A stretch of 42,393 bases of DNA from Bacteroidaceae bacterium. Lineage in GTDB: Bacteria > Bacteroidota > Bacteroidia > Bacteroidales > Bacteroidaceae. The position numbers and the translations under genes were made by a program. Position 1 is the first letter of the stretch. Every line of letters starts with the position of its first letter. Where the stretch lies: NCBI GenBank assembly GCA_017617805.1, contig JAFZVN010000082.1, positions 1 to 42,393 of the forward strand, given 5' to 3'. This document shows, piece by piece, positions 7,309 to 14,497 of the stretch. The notes under the pieces were generated by a model that saw only the letters and a program-made list of their open reading frames with translations, was not told where the DNA came from and ran no database searches.

Positions 7309-8598
7309 ATGAAACAAAAAATCATGAGGACTTTTCTGATATTTATTAGTATATGTGTGAGTTGCTTGGCTGCAATGGCGCAAACTGTGACTGTGAAAGT
7401 GGATGTGACCAACGATTGGAAAGAGGACAAGGTGGATGAGCCAGTGGTGGTGAAATTGGCTGACGTGAAAGGATTGAATTTCGAGGTCAAGAGTGTGACA
7501 GTAACTTACAAAGGCGATGATGTGCCGTTTCAGTTGGACGATATGGACGGCAACCAGCGTGCAGATGAACTCTTCTTCCTCACCGACATCAAAGGCAAGG
7601 ACACCAAGACCTTTGAGATGAAGTTCTCAGCCAAAGAAAACAAGAAGGCAAAAGAAGTGGAACCACGCATCTACACAGCCTTGCAGTTGAGAGACAAACA
7701 GGACAATCATCCTGATGTGGTGCGTGTGGAGGCCAAAGGAACCAGCAATATCTTCAACGACATCTACATGCATGGCATCACGTTGGAGTCGGACATGGTG
7801 GGTTTCCGCATCTACTTTGATGAGCGTCAGAACATTGACCTCTATGGTAAGCAACAGCGTCGCATCGAACTGCCAGAGACCCAGTTCTATACCACCCCAG
7901 AACAACTGAAGAAAGGCTATGGTGTGGATGTGTTGTGGGCTGGTCAGGCCATTGGCTGTGGCTCGTTCAAGGATTGGCAAAAGAAGAAGCCTGTCAATTG
8001 GACAGACGTGGGTTTGAGAGGTCAGAGAGTGGTGACTACAGGACCGCTTCGCACAGTAGTGGAAGTGTACGATCTCGGCGTAAAGACACCTGAAGCAGAG
8101 GATATGATGTATGACCTGCACCAATATTACACGCTCTATGCTGGTCATCGTGATATGGCGGTGGACGTTCAGTATACAAAGACAGCATCAGGCAAGAAGT
8201 CCATTGAGAAGCTCTTCTGCACAGGTGTCCAGAAAGTGGGTGTGACTGCTGACGAGACCACACGCAAAGGACATAAGCCACAAGGATTTGTGAAGAAAGA
8301 AGGAATGGCTGGTTCATGGGGTTGCGACTATCCCGATATGGGCAAGAAGCAACAATGGGCACCTGAAGCCATCGGAATGGCTGTATATATGCCCAAAGAG
8401 TATATTCGCGACACCAAAGAAGATGACCTCAACTACCTCTTTGTGGTGAAGCCCGACTCGAAGGGTTCGCTTCATTATTATCTTACCTTTTGTGCCGACA
8501 AGGAAGCAGAAGGCTACCACACAGCTAAGGATTGGTTTGCTTCTCTTGATGATTGGAAAGAGGCATTGGAGCATCCTGTGAGGGTGAAAGTGAAGTGA
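7309..8598 (+). CDS. Secreted DUF4861-family protein
   Basis: A 429-residue protein with a signal peptide (MKQKIMRTFLIFISICVSC... cleaved near AMAQ, residue 25) followed by one long domain. Sequence features fit the DUF4861 family: an N-terminal beta segment (VVVKLADVKG, PFQLDDMDGNQRADELFFL), a central YMHGITLESDMVGFRIYFD-like segment, GYGVDVLWAGQAIGCGSF and GPLRTVVEVYDL, then MYDLHQYYTLYAGHRDMAVD. DUF4861 proteins are often encoded with pectin- or other polyuronide-degrading enzymes in Bacteroidetes; the reaction is unclear to me. A GH105/PL26-like pair lies 13 kb away, not adjacent. ATG 7324 (MRTFLIF) is an alternative start and also gives a signal peptide. The cysteine in the signal peptide is not a good lipobox. 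Confidence 0.75.
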   Translation: MKQKIMRTFLIFISICVSCLAAMAQTVTVKVDVTNDWKEDKVDEPVVVKLADVKGLNFEVKSVTVTYKGDDVPFQLDDMDGNQRADELFFLTDIKGKDTKTFEMKFSAKENKKAKEVEPRIYTALQLRDKQDNHPDVVRVEAKGTSNIFNDIYMHGITLESDMVGFRIYFDERQNIDLYGKQQRRIELPETQFYTTPEQLKKGYGVDVLWAGQAIGCGSFKDWQKKKPVNWTDVGLRGQRVVTTGPLRTVVEVYDLGVKTPEAEDMMYDLHQYYTLYAGHRDMAVDVQYTKTASGKKSIEKLFCTGVQKVGVTADETTRKGHKPQGFVKKEGMAGSWGCDYPDMGKKQQWAPEAIGMAVYMPKEYIRDTKEDDLNYLFVVKPDSKGSLHYYLTFCADKEAEGYHTAKDWFASLDDWKEALEHPVRVKVK

Positions 8599-8690
8599 TG
8601 AACTCAAGGGCAAGGGGATTTCACGCCTAATTGTACAGAAAATCCTACCATATATAGTGGTTTCCCTATCGCCATTCGAAAAGAATGTCG

Positions 8691-8698
8691 TACCTTTG
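8691..8698 (+). promoter_or_regulatory. -7 box before the tandem lipoprotein genes
   Basis: TACCTTTG matches TAnnTTTG exactly and lies 34 bases before the ATG of the first lipoprotein. No clear TTTG at -33. Its position argues that translation starts at 8732, not at the in-frame ATG 8657 upstream. Confidence 0.6.
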
Positions 8699-8731
8699 CC
8701 ATCGGAACTAACAACAAATAATTCTGTCATT

Positions 8732-9379
8732 ATGAAAAAAGGACTTACCTTATCAAGCATCATCGCTGTGTTGACTGTGTGCCTGATGTGTACCTCATGC
8801 AGCAAGGACGAGACATTGGCCAACCGCCTCTCAGGCAAATGGAAAGGAGAGTGGGGCATGTCGTATGTGGATAGAAACGGCGTCACCTACAACTCTGCCT
8901 ACTCCGTCGTTGAGTTCCACAGCGATGGGATGTTCGAAACCCAAGGTTACGGTTATCAAGAAGATTATTATCATGAAGGTCCCTTCACGCGACTGGGCTT
9001 CTACTTCGAATGGAGAATCGACCACAAGACCATCTACATCAACTATCCTGGTTATGCTGAGTACAATTGCGTCATCCGCGACTATGAGATGAAGAAGAAG
9101 CATTTCACAGGTTACATTGGCAACACCCGCTTTGACCTTGACAATTTGGAGAAAGACTATAAATGGTATAACTATGCGGCCAGATATGTGGCTACAGGAA
9201 CTGCTGTCCTGCTGTGGTTGGCAGATGGTACCTACTACTATTATGACGATTACTATTACGACGACTACAATTATGGTACGCGTAGCACCTCTGCAGAGAT
9301 GTTGGATGAGAATGGCAAGCCAGCAGGCGACATGATGCCTATCCGCATCTTCAACCGATATGCAGAATGTGCAGAATAA
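8732..9379 (+). CDS. Aromatic-rich lipoprotein, first of a tandem pair
   Basis: A 215-residue lipoprotein: signal sequence MKKGLTLSSIIAVLTVCLMC with lipobox ending at Cys23 (CTSC-SKDE). The mature part opens with LSGKWKGEWGMSY, reminiscent of small lipocalin-like or beta-sandwich lipoproteins. It has conserved-looking segments GYGYQEDYYHEGPF, YPGYAEYNC and IRDY shared with the next gene, then a Tyr/Asp cluster (about 190-200, YYYYDDYYYDDYNYG), and a C-terminal PIRIFNRYAE. I do not recognise a named family. The start is at 8732 because the signal peptide begins there and the promoter box lies upstream of it. The next gene is 31 bases downstream and is clearly a paralogue, so they probably form a two-gene operon. 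Confidence 0.75.
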   Translation: MKKGLTLSSIIAVLTVCLMCTSCSKDETLANRLSGKWKGEWGMSYVDRNGVTYNSAYSVVEFHSDGMFETQGYGYQEDYYHEGPFTRLGFYFEWRIDHKTIYINYPGYAEYNCVIRDYEMKKKHFTGYIGNTRFDLDNLEKDYKWYNYAARYVATGTAVLLWLADGTYYYYDDYYYDDYNYGTRSTSAEMLDENGKPAGDMMPIRIFNRYAECAE

Positions 9380-9410
9380 CGATTGTTCATCCATTAAAAA
9401 ACTATTCAAT

Positions 9411-10052
9411 ATGAAAAAGTATTTCACATTGGCTTGCATGGCTGCTTTGTTCAGCTTATGTGCAGTTTCATTCTCTTCTTGCACCGATAGAGATACAGAG
9501 GAAGCGATGGTGCTCTCTGGTCAGTGGCAAGGCAACTGGGGCATGTACTACGAAATGGAAGACCCATGGGGAAACTACGTGGCGTTCGATTCTTACGACA
9601 CAGACATTGTGTTCTATCCTGACTACGACTACGCCACGCATGGTTATGGATATCAAGTCGATTGGTATCGTGAAGGTCCCTACGAACGATTGAGTTACAA
9701 GTTCCACTGGAGCATCACCAACGGCGTCATTCACATGACTTACCCAGGTTATCCAGAGTACAACTGCGATATTCGTGATTATCGTCTGAACAACGACCGC
9801 TTCAGAGGCTATTTTTCCAATGGCACGCAACCCTTCGAACTCTACAAGATTGCCGATTACTACAACTGGAGCTACTACTATTCTTGGGACTACCATTATT
9901 GGGCGTATGACGGCTGGAGTTGGGATGTTTACTACTATGCCAAGGAACGTCCAGAAATGGATACACGTACCGCTGTGGTCGAACAGAATGACACAACAGA
10001 TAAGAAAGTACCTCGTATCGTGAAGATTGGAAACCGTTTCGCTGAAAAGTGA
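9411..10052 (+). CDS. Aromatic-rich lipoprotein, paralogue of the preceding gene
   Basis: A 213-residue lipoprotein (MKKYFTLACM... lipobox FSSC, Cys24). It aligns by eye with its neighbour: LSGQWQGNWGMYY, THGYGYQVDWYREGPYERL, YPGYPEYNCDIRDYRLNN, and C-terminal VPRIVKIGNRFAEK. The C-terminal third is extremely rich in Tyr and Trp (YYNWSYYYSWDYHYWAYD). The function is unknown; the shared core suggests a beta-rich ligand-binding or structural surface lipoprotein. The start is at 9411, since the 17 residues readable upstream overlap the preceding gene and are not signal-like. Its stop codon (10050-10052) lies inside the left arm of the word-repeat hairpin that follows. Confidence 0.75.
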   Translation: MKKYFTLACMAALFSLCAVSFSSCTDRDTEEAMVLSGQWQGNWGMYYEMEDPWGNYVAFDSYDTDIVFYPDYDYATHGYGYQVDWYREGPYERLSYKFHWSITNGVIHMTYPGYPEYNCDIRDYRLNNDRFRGYFSNGTQPFELYKIADYYNWSYYYSWDYHYWAYDGWSWDVYYYAKERPEMDTRTAVVEQNDTTDKKVPRIVKIGNRFAEK

Positions 10053-10160
10053 AAAAGGGAAAGTGATAAGTGAAAAATTTGCTACCGCAGCTGTTTGCCA
10101 GCAATCGACTTACAAACGCGGTAGCAAATTTTTTATTTTTCACTTATCACTTTACCCTTA
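10047..10160. repeat. Word-repeat inverted repeat with GCTACCGC core (copy 1)
   Basis: The left arm (about 10047-10088) reads aagtgataagtgaaaaa then TTTGCTACCGC. The right arm (10118-10160) is its complement, GCGGTAGCAAA then tttttcacttatcacttt. The arms pair over about 35 bases, with seven or eight extra A/T bases in the right arm. The loop (10089-10117, 29 bases) contains GTTTGCCAGC and GACTTACA. It fills the space between convergent genes, and both stop codons (10050-10052 and 10158-10160) lie in or at the arms. It could terminate both transcripts. The core and loop match the element at 41187-41303. Confidence 0.8.
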
Positions 10161-11228
10161 ACTCAGTCTTTTCAAATGGCAGAGCATCAGATTGCCCTCT
10201 TCATCTCTGAGGTGCATGCCACCTCCCTCACAATAGCGAAACATCTTGCAGGTGGCACAATCGCCTTTCTTCATCCAATCGCGATTGCGATAGTTCTGGA
10301 AGCCATGCTCCCACACCTCCCAGAAATGATCCTTGTAGATATTGCCTTGATAGTATTTGCCACGAATACTGGTACAAGCTGAAATGTTTCCGTCTATCAG
10401 AATGGAAGCCACACTCAGACCTGCCTCACATCGATAGAGGTGGTCACGCACTTTCCCTTCATATTCGCCTAAGAAGCCTTCACAGGCAAAGCTTGCATGG
10501 ATTTTACCCTCCTGACGACAAGCGATGATGAACTCCATTAGTTTGCGGAACTTCTCATTGCTGATTTGCAGATCGGGATGCTGCTTGGCACGTCCAGCAG
10601 GGAAAATGGTGAAGAGTCGCCAATGACGCACGCCTGCTTCATAAAGCATCTCCTTCAACTGGGGAAGATACTCTACATTGCGAGCATTTACACAGGTCAC
10701 CACATCCCAAATCACACGTTGCTGACTGGCCAACATACGAATGGCTCTCATGGCATTCTTGAAACTACTCTCATGCCCACGCATCCAGTTGTGGTCTTCT
10801 TCGTTACCATCAAGACTGACGGTCATGCTTCTCAATCCAGAGGCACACAACCGTTTGAAACGCTCCTCTGTCAGCATCATGCCGTTGGTCACCATTCCCC
10901 AAGGGTATTCGCGCTTGTACAACTCCAAACCGATGTCCTCAATATCCTTTCGAGCCAAAGGCTCACCGCCTGAGAAAATCACCATCATGTCATGCGTGTC
11001 CACATGTGGCGTCACCTCCTCGTCTATCACCTTGAGGAAATCAGCAGCAGGCATATCAGGCATCAATGCTTCGGTCTTGCAGTCGCTGCCGCAATGCTTG
11101 CAATGCAGATTGCAGCGCAGGGTACATTCCCAAAAGAGCTGTCGCAGCGGATGCAACAGCTTTTGGTTCTTGCGGACTTGGCGGTCAAGTTCCAATCCCA
11201 CCCTTTGTTTCAGAGAGAGGCTTGCCAT
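10158..11228 (-). CDS. Radical SAM/SPASM enzyme of the rSAM-lipoprotein type
   Basis: A 356-residue radical S-adenosylmethionine enzyme. The [4Fe-4S]/SAM cluster motif CxxxCxxC is at Cys39, Cys43 and Cys46 (CNLHCKHC), with extra cysteines at 35 and 50. FSGGEPLARKDIED is the SAM-binding GGE motif. A C-terminal SPASM-type cysteine region follows, with SACTSIRGKYYQGN, then CATCKMFRYCEGGG and MLCH, which would bind auxiliary clusters. From memory this matches the Bacteroidetes family whose members are encoded beside a small lipoprotein (TIGR04133-like). The start is taken at ATG 11228, four bases after the stop of the lipoprotein gene; a longer in-frame start (11273) would overlap that gene. It is the last gene of a minus-strand run. 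The substrate and chemistry are unproven; the adjacent lipoprotein is the obvious candidate. Confidence 0.88.
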   Translation of the reverse strand: MASLSLKQRVGLELDRQVRKNQKLLHPLRQLFWECTLRCNLHCKHCGSDCKTEALMPDMPAADFLKVIDEEVTPHVDTHDMMVIFSGGEPLARKDIEDIGLELYKREYPWGMVTNGMMLTEERFKRLCASGLRSMTVSLDGNEEDHNWMRGHESSFKNAMRAIRMLASQQRVIWDVVTCVNARNVEYLPQLKEMLYEAGVRHWRLFTIFPAGRAKQHPDLQISNEKFRKLMEFIIACRQEGKIHASFACEGFLGEYEGKVRDHLYRCEAGLSVASILIDGNISACTSIRGKYYQGNIYKDHFWEVWEHGFQNYRNRDWMKKGDCATCKMFRYCEGGGMHLRDEEGNLMLCHLKRLS

Positions 11229-11232
11229 TGAG

Positions 11233-11517
11233 TCACTTTTGTTGGATTTCGATGTCCATGCCGTCCTTCTCAATCATTTGCTGATAACGAGCAGGTCTCA
11301 CACTGTACATCCCCTCAAACTCCACCATTTTGGATGTATCCGATTTCAACGAGTCGGACGTAAGTGAATCGATTCCCGCTGAATCAGGTTTCCAATTGAG
11401 GTCAGGCACACCATACATGCAAGGTTGAAAAAAGCAGGAGGACATCCCCAGCATTGCCACGATAGATGACAATACCTTGCCAGTCCATTCCAACCATTTG
11501 ATTTTCAGTTTCTTCAT
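11233..11517 (-). CDS. Short lipoprotein, candidate substrate of the radical SAM enzyme
   Basis: A 94-residue lipoprotein. A basic N-terminus (MKKLKIKWLEWTGK), a hydrophobic stretch and a lipobox (GMSSC, Cys28) are followed five residues later by CMYGVP (33-38). Family members encoded with this radical SAM type carry a Cys-x-Tyr-Gly-x-Pro-like motif just after the lipobox, as I recall (TIGR04134-like). The rest is a Ser/Asp-rich linker (SAGIDSLTSDSLKSDTSK) and a short C-terminal segment. It ends 4 bases before the radical SAM start, which implies translational coupling. It is shorter than many members of this group, which carry beta-sandwich domains. Which residue is modified, if any, is not visible. 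Confidence 0.75.
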   Translation of the reverse strand: MKKLKIKWLEWTGKVLSSIVAMLGMSSCFFQPCMYGVPDLNWKPDSAGIDSLTSDSLKSDTSKMVEFEGMYSVRPARYQQMIEKDGMDIEIQQK

Positions 11518-11552
11518 ATACGGATGGGTTGATTGCTGTTAAACACAAACCA

Positions 11553-12494
11553 TTATTTCAATCCTAACAATTCCTTCACTTCTGGAGTGAGGTAGGGCTT
11601 GATCTTGTCGTAAGGAATGAGCGCCTGGGGCATTCCTATGGCATAGGGACCAATCTCGTAAGGTCCATAGTCGAATGCCACACCTTCTGCCATCAGCGAA
11701 GGATCGGTATCAGGGAAGTCAATGTCTTCGGGCTCATTCAGCATGCCGTCTTCACCATACTCATCCTGCAACGCTGCAATAATCATCTTCAGCAAAGCAG
11801 GACGTCCCGCCTTAGTGATGATATCGTCCATCGCGAGGACACGCAGGTTCTTCAGGTCGAAGGTACGTCCGAATCCCCAAGGCATTCCATGAGCGGCACC
11901 TGCATTGTAGTCGTAACCAGAATCCCATAAGGTGAGGAGGTTCTCTGTCTGCCAACGCACTTCAATCGAAGATTCGTAATCGTTGGCAGACTCAAACGCC
12001 ATCTCATCCATCTCATCGGGATCGTCTGTAGGCAAAGCGGCATTCACATGACCTGCACACCTTGCAGATAACGCTGAACGTACATCGGCCTCACCACGTT
12101 CTTTCAGTTTGGCATACACTTCCGCCACTTGTGCCGCTGTGGCAGGTGCTTCCACATGTTCAATAGGATCAGCATCAATCGTGAGCCACTGGTTGATGAA
12201 CTCCACCACTTCGGGCTTGCCAGCCACAGCCTTGAGGGAAGAAGCAGCGAAGTAGTCCTTCACCGTCGCAATCTCGTAAGGTGCAGGGTCTTCGTCACTG
12301 CTATAATCGACGATTTTCACCTTGTACTCTACAGAGTCTTTGTAATCCACCTGTTCGAACACCAATGTGTCTGACACCTGAATGGCAGCTGAATCATCAC
12401 TGGCCGCCTCACCTGTAGCGGCACCTTTGTTTCCTGTGCAGGCCATTGCCATCAGCAACAGCAGGGCACTCCATGTTACGTTCATTCTATTCAT
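11553..12494 (-). CDS. DUF3298 (RsiV-like) lipoprotein
   Basis: A 313-residue lipoprotein (MNRMNVTWSALLLLMAMAC, Cys19; ATG 12485 is an alternative start). The mature part starts with a low-complexity acidic linker. The C-terminal half has the DUF3298 pattern: GAAHGMPWGFGRTFDLKN, then the end segment YEIGPYAIGMPQALIPYDKI with PYLTPEVKELL. DUF3298/DUF4163 domains occur in RsiV, the lysozyme-binding anti-sigma factor of Bacillus, and in many Bacteroidetes lipoproteins. No membrane-spanning anti-sigma segment is visible here, so lysozyme binding is only a possibility. It is followed after 35 bases by the short lipoprotein gene and then the radical SAM gene, and preceded by rmlA 26 bases upstream. 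Confidence 0.8.
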   Translation of the reverse strand: MNRMNVTWSALLLLMAMACTGNKGAATGEAASDDSAAIQVSDTLVFEQVDYKDSVEYKVKIVDYSSDEDPAPYEIATVKDYFAASSLKAVAGKPEVVEFINQWLTIDADPIEHVEAPATAAQVAEVYAKLKERGEADVRSALSARCAGHVNAALPTDDPDEMDEMAFESANDYESSIEVRWQTENLLTLWDSGYDYNAGAAHGMPWGFGRTFDLKNLRVLAMDDIITKAGRPALLKMIIAALQDEYGEDGMLNEPEDIDFPDTDPSLMAEGVAFDYGPYEIGPYAIGMPQALIPYDKIKPYLTPEVKELLGLK

Positions 12495-12520
12495 TGTTAT
12501 TTTAATCAATTTATCAACTG

Positions 12521-13420
12521 TCAACTGTTTTTTCTTTCGCCAAAGTACTTCGTCTCAGCCAACTTCATCAGATACTGTCCATATTGGTTCTTCAGCATCG
12601 GTTGAGCCAGTTCACGCAGCTTCTCTGTCGAAATCCAGCCATTGCGATAGGCGATACCCTCCAAGCAGGCAATTTTCAAGCCTGTGCGCTTCTCCAACAC
12701 TTCGATGAAATTGGAAGCTTCAGAGAGTGAATCGTGCGTGCCAGTATCGAGCCAAGCAAAACCTCGTCCCAACAACTGCACCTTCAGATTCTTCTCTGCC
12801 AAGAACTCCTGATTCACCGTCGTAATTTCCAGTTCTCCACGTGGTGAGGGCTTGATGTTCTTCGCCACTTCCACCACTTTGTTGGGGTAGAAATAAAGAC
12901 CCACCACTGCATAGTTGCTCTTTGGTTGTTTGGGCTTCTCTTCAATCGAGAGGCAGTTGCCGTCCCCGTCAAACTCAGCCACACCATATCGTTCTGGGTC
13001 GTTCACGAAGTAGCCAAACACGCTGGCTTTGCCCACTTTCGCCTGTTCCACACATTCTTTCAACATGCTTGAGAACCCACGGCCGTGGAAGATGTTGTCG
13101 CCCAGCACGAGGCACACATCGTCATTGCCCACAAACTTCTCGCCAATGATGAACGCCTGTGCCAATCCGTCTGGGGAGGGCTGTTCGGCATATTCGAAAT
13201 GCACACCATAGTCGCTGCCATCGCCCAACAGACGCTTGAAGCCAGGCAGGTCATATGGGGTTGAGATGATGAGTATCTCTCTGATGCCAGCCAGCATCAG
13301 CACAGAGATAGGGTAATACACCATCGGCTTATCGAAGATGGGGATGAGCTGCTTGCTCACACCCTTGGTGATAGGGTATAGCCTTGTACCAGAACCACCA
13401 GCGAGCACTATGCCTTTCAT
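12521..13420 (-). CDS. rmlA: Glucose-1-phosphate thymidylyltransferase
   Basis: A 299-residue cytoplasmic enzyme that makes dTDP-glucose from glucose 1-phosphate and dTTP, the first step of dTDP-L-rhamnose synthesis. It starts with the nucleotide-binding motif [16 protein letters not shown], then [16 protein letters not shown] (substrate Lys). LGDNIFHG carries the metal Asp, [18 protein letters not shown] and [19 protein letters not shown] are typical RmlA segments, and [14 protein letters not shown] closes the core. The length is standard. rmlB, rmlC and rmlD are not nearby, so the pathway must be completed elsewhere. The last codons run into a word repeat (caactgtcaactg on plus), giving the GERKNS end. 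Confidence 0.95.
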   Translation of the reverse strand: MKGIVLAGGSGTRLYPITKGVSKQLIPIFDKPMVYYPISVLMLAGIREILIISTPYDLPGFKRLLGDGSDYGVHFEYAEQPSPDGLAQAFIIGEKFVGNDDVCLVLGDNIFHGRGFSSMLKECVEQAKVGKASVFGYFVNDPERYGVAEFDGDGNCLSIEEKPKQPKSNYAVVGLYFYPNKVVEVAKNIKPSPRGELEITTVNQEFLAEKNLKVQLLGRGFAWLDTGTHDSLSEASNFIEVLEKRTGLKIACLEGIAYRNGWISTEKLRELAQPMLKNQYGQYLMKLAETKYFGERKNS

Positions 13421-13431
13421 TTCCTTTATTA

Positions 13432-13553
13432 TTATAGAAGTTAAAAGAAGTTAGAGCAGTTATTGTTACGCTTGAAGTTAAAGACGTGTGTCATGCTGTT
13501 CGCAAGGTGTCGTCGTTAACTTCTTTAACTACTCTAACTTCTTTATTCTAAAA
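13432..13553. repeat. Word-repeat inverted repeat between rmlA and the upstream nucleotidyltransferase gene
   Basis: The left arm has aagaagttagagcagtta and a second aagttaaagac block after a 12-base insert. The right arm has taacttctttaactactc and taacttcttta. The core (about 13484-13516) reads GACGTGTGTCATGCTG...GGTGTCGTC. It fills the whole gap between two codirectional genes. The core differs from the GCTACCGC core. Its reverse complement shares ACCTTGCG...CATGACACACG with ACCATGCG...CTTGTACACACG in the element at 3251-3353, a tentative similarity. Confidence 0.7.
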
Positions 13554-13554
13554 A

Positions 13555-14475
13555 CTAAAAGAGCTTGTTGGGATATACGCCATCAGCCACCAATTTGGCG
13601 ATGCGCTCCACGGTTGCTTCACGGTCAGCAGCATAAGTCACGCCGAACCATACAGAAGTGGTGTCAAGCACCTCAACAGTAGCTGTTCCATCGTTGATGA
13701 GTTTGTTCACCATCAATGGGATGAAGAACTCAGCCTTCAGGTTTTCCATGTTCTTGGGGTCGCTCAAGAACTCCTTGAAATACTCCTCAGAGTACTCAAA
13801 ATAGTCAGGAGTAAAGCCCCACATGTTCATAGACACTGGCACATTCTCCTCCAGAGGAATCCATTCGCCCTGCTCGTCCTTGTAGCAGATGGCATTGCCC
13901 TTGTCTGCCTGACGCATGATTTCAGTACGTTCCACCACATCGGTGAGGTGACGGTTGTTGTCATACACGCATACACCACGAGCTACAGAACCATTCTCTG
14001 AGAGTGTGTTGCAGCAACGGAAGCCCACCATCGCATATTTGTTCTTCGAACCTTCTGGCAGGTTGGAGAGGTATTTGCCGATAGACATGAAGGCATCACG
14101 ACCATAGAAGTCATCGCAGTTGATCACAGCGAAAGGCTCCTTGATGACGTCCTTACCCATCAGCACAGCGTGGTTCGTACCCCAAGGCTTCACACGTCCT
14201 TCTGGGCACTTGAAGCCCTCTGGAAGGCTGTCAATGCTCTGGAAGCAAAGTTCGCAAGGCACCACTCCCTCATACTTAGAGAGAATCTGTGTGCGGAACT
14301 GCTCTTCAAAATCCTTACGAATCACCCATACAATCTTGCCGAATCCTGCTTTCACAGCATCGTAGATGGAGTAATCCATGATTGTTTCACCGTTTGGTCC
14401 AAGACCATCCAACTGCTTCAAGCCACCGTAGCGGCTGCCCATTCCCGCAGCAAGGAGAAATAATGTTGGTTTCAT
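13555..14475 (-). CDS. Sugar-phosphate nucleotidyltransferase family protein
   Basis: A 306-residue GT-A-fold nucleotidyltransferase. The N-terminal signature is MKPTLFLLAAGMGSRYGGLK, the NTP-binding loop with Gly-Ser-Arg. NCDDFYGRDAF carries the metal-binding Asp, and VSMNMWGFTPDYF resembles the sugar-binding region of MobA-like/GalU-like transferases. The C-terminal TTSVWFGVTYAADREA is typical of the Bacteroidales members I recall. The sugar and nucleotide cannot be assigned. It lies 22 bases after ilvE and is followed by rmlA across a word-repeat hairpin, so a role in cell-surface glycan precursor supply is plausible. Confidence 0.82.
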   Translation of the reverse strand: MKPTLFLLAAGMGSRYGGLKQLDGLGPNGETIMDYSIYDAVKAGFGKIVWVIRKDFEEQFRTQILSKYEGVVPCELCFQSIDSLPEGFKCPEGRVKPWGTNHAVLMGKDVIKEPFAVINCDDFYGRDAFMSIGKYLSNLPEGSKNKYAMVGFRCCNTLSENGSVARGVCVYDNNRHLTDVVERTEIMRQADKGNAICYKDEQGEWIPLEENVPVSMNMWGFTPDYFEYSEEYFKEFLSDPKNMENLKAEFFIPLMVNKLINDGTATVEVLDTTSVWFGVTYAADREATVERIAKLVADGVYPNKLF

Positions 14476-14497
14476 AAATAGTTGATTAGTTTTTTAG

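Noticed and set aside
8657-8731. Longer start for the first aromatic-rich lipoprotein
   Set aside because: It would precede the promoter box and put 25 non-signal residues before the lipoprotein signal sequence.
10047-10160. Insertion sequence or integron attC site as explanation of the GCTACCGC hairpin
   Set aside because: No transposase or integrase nearby, no target duplication seen, and the stem lacks the attC core sites.
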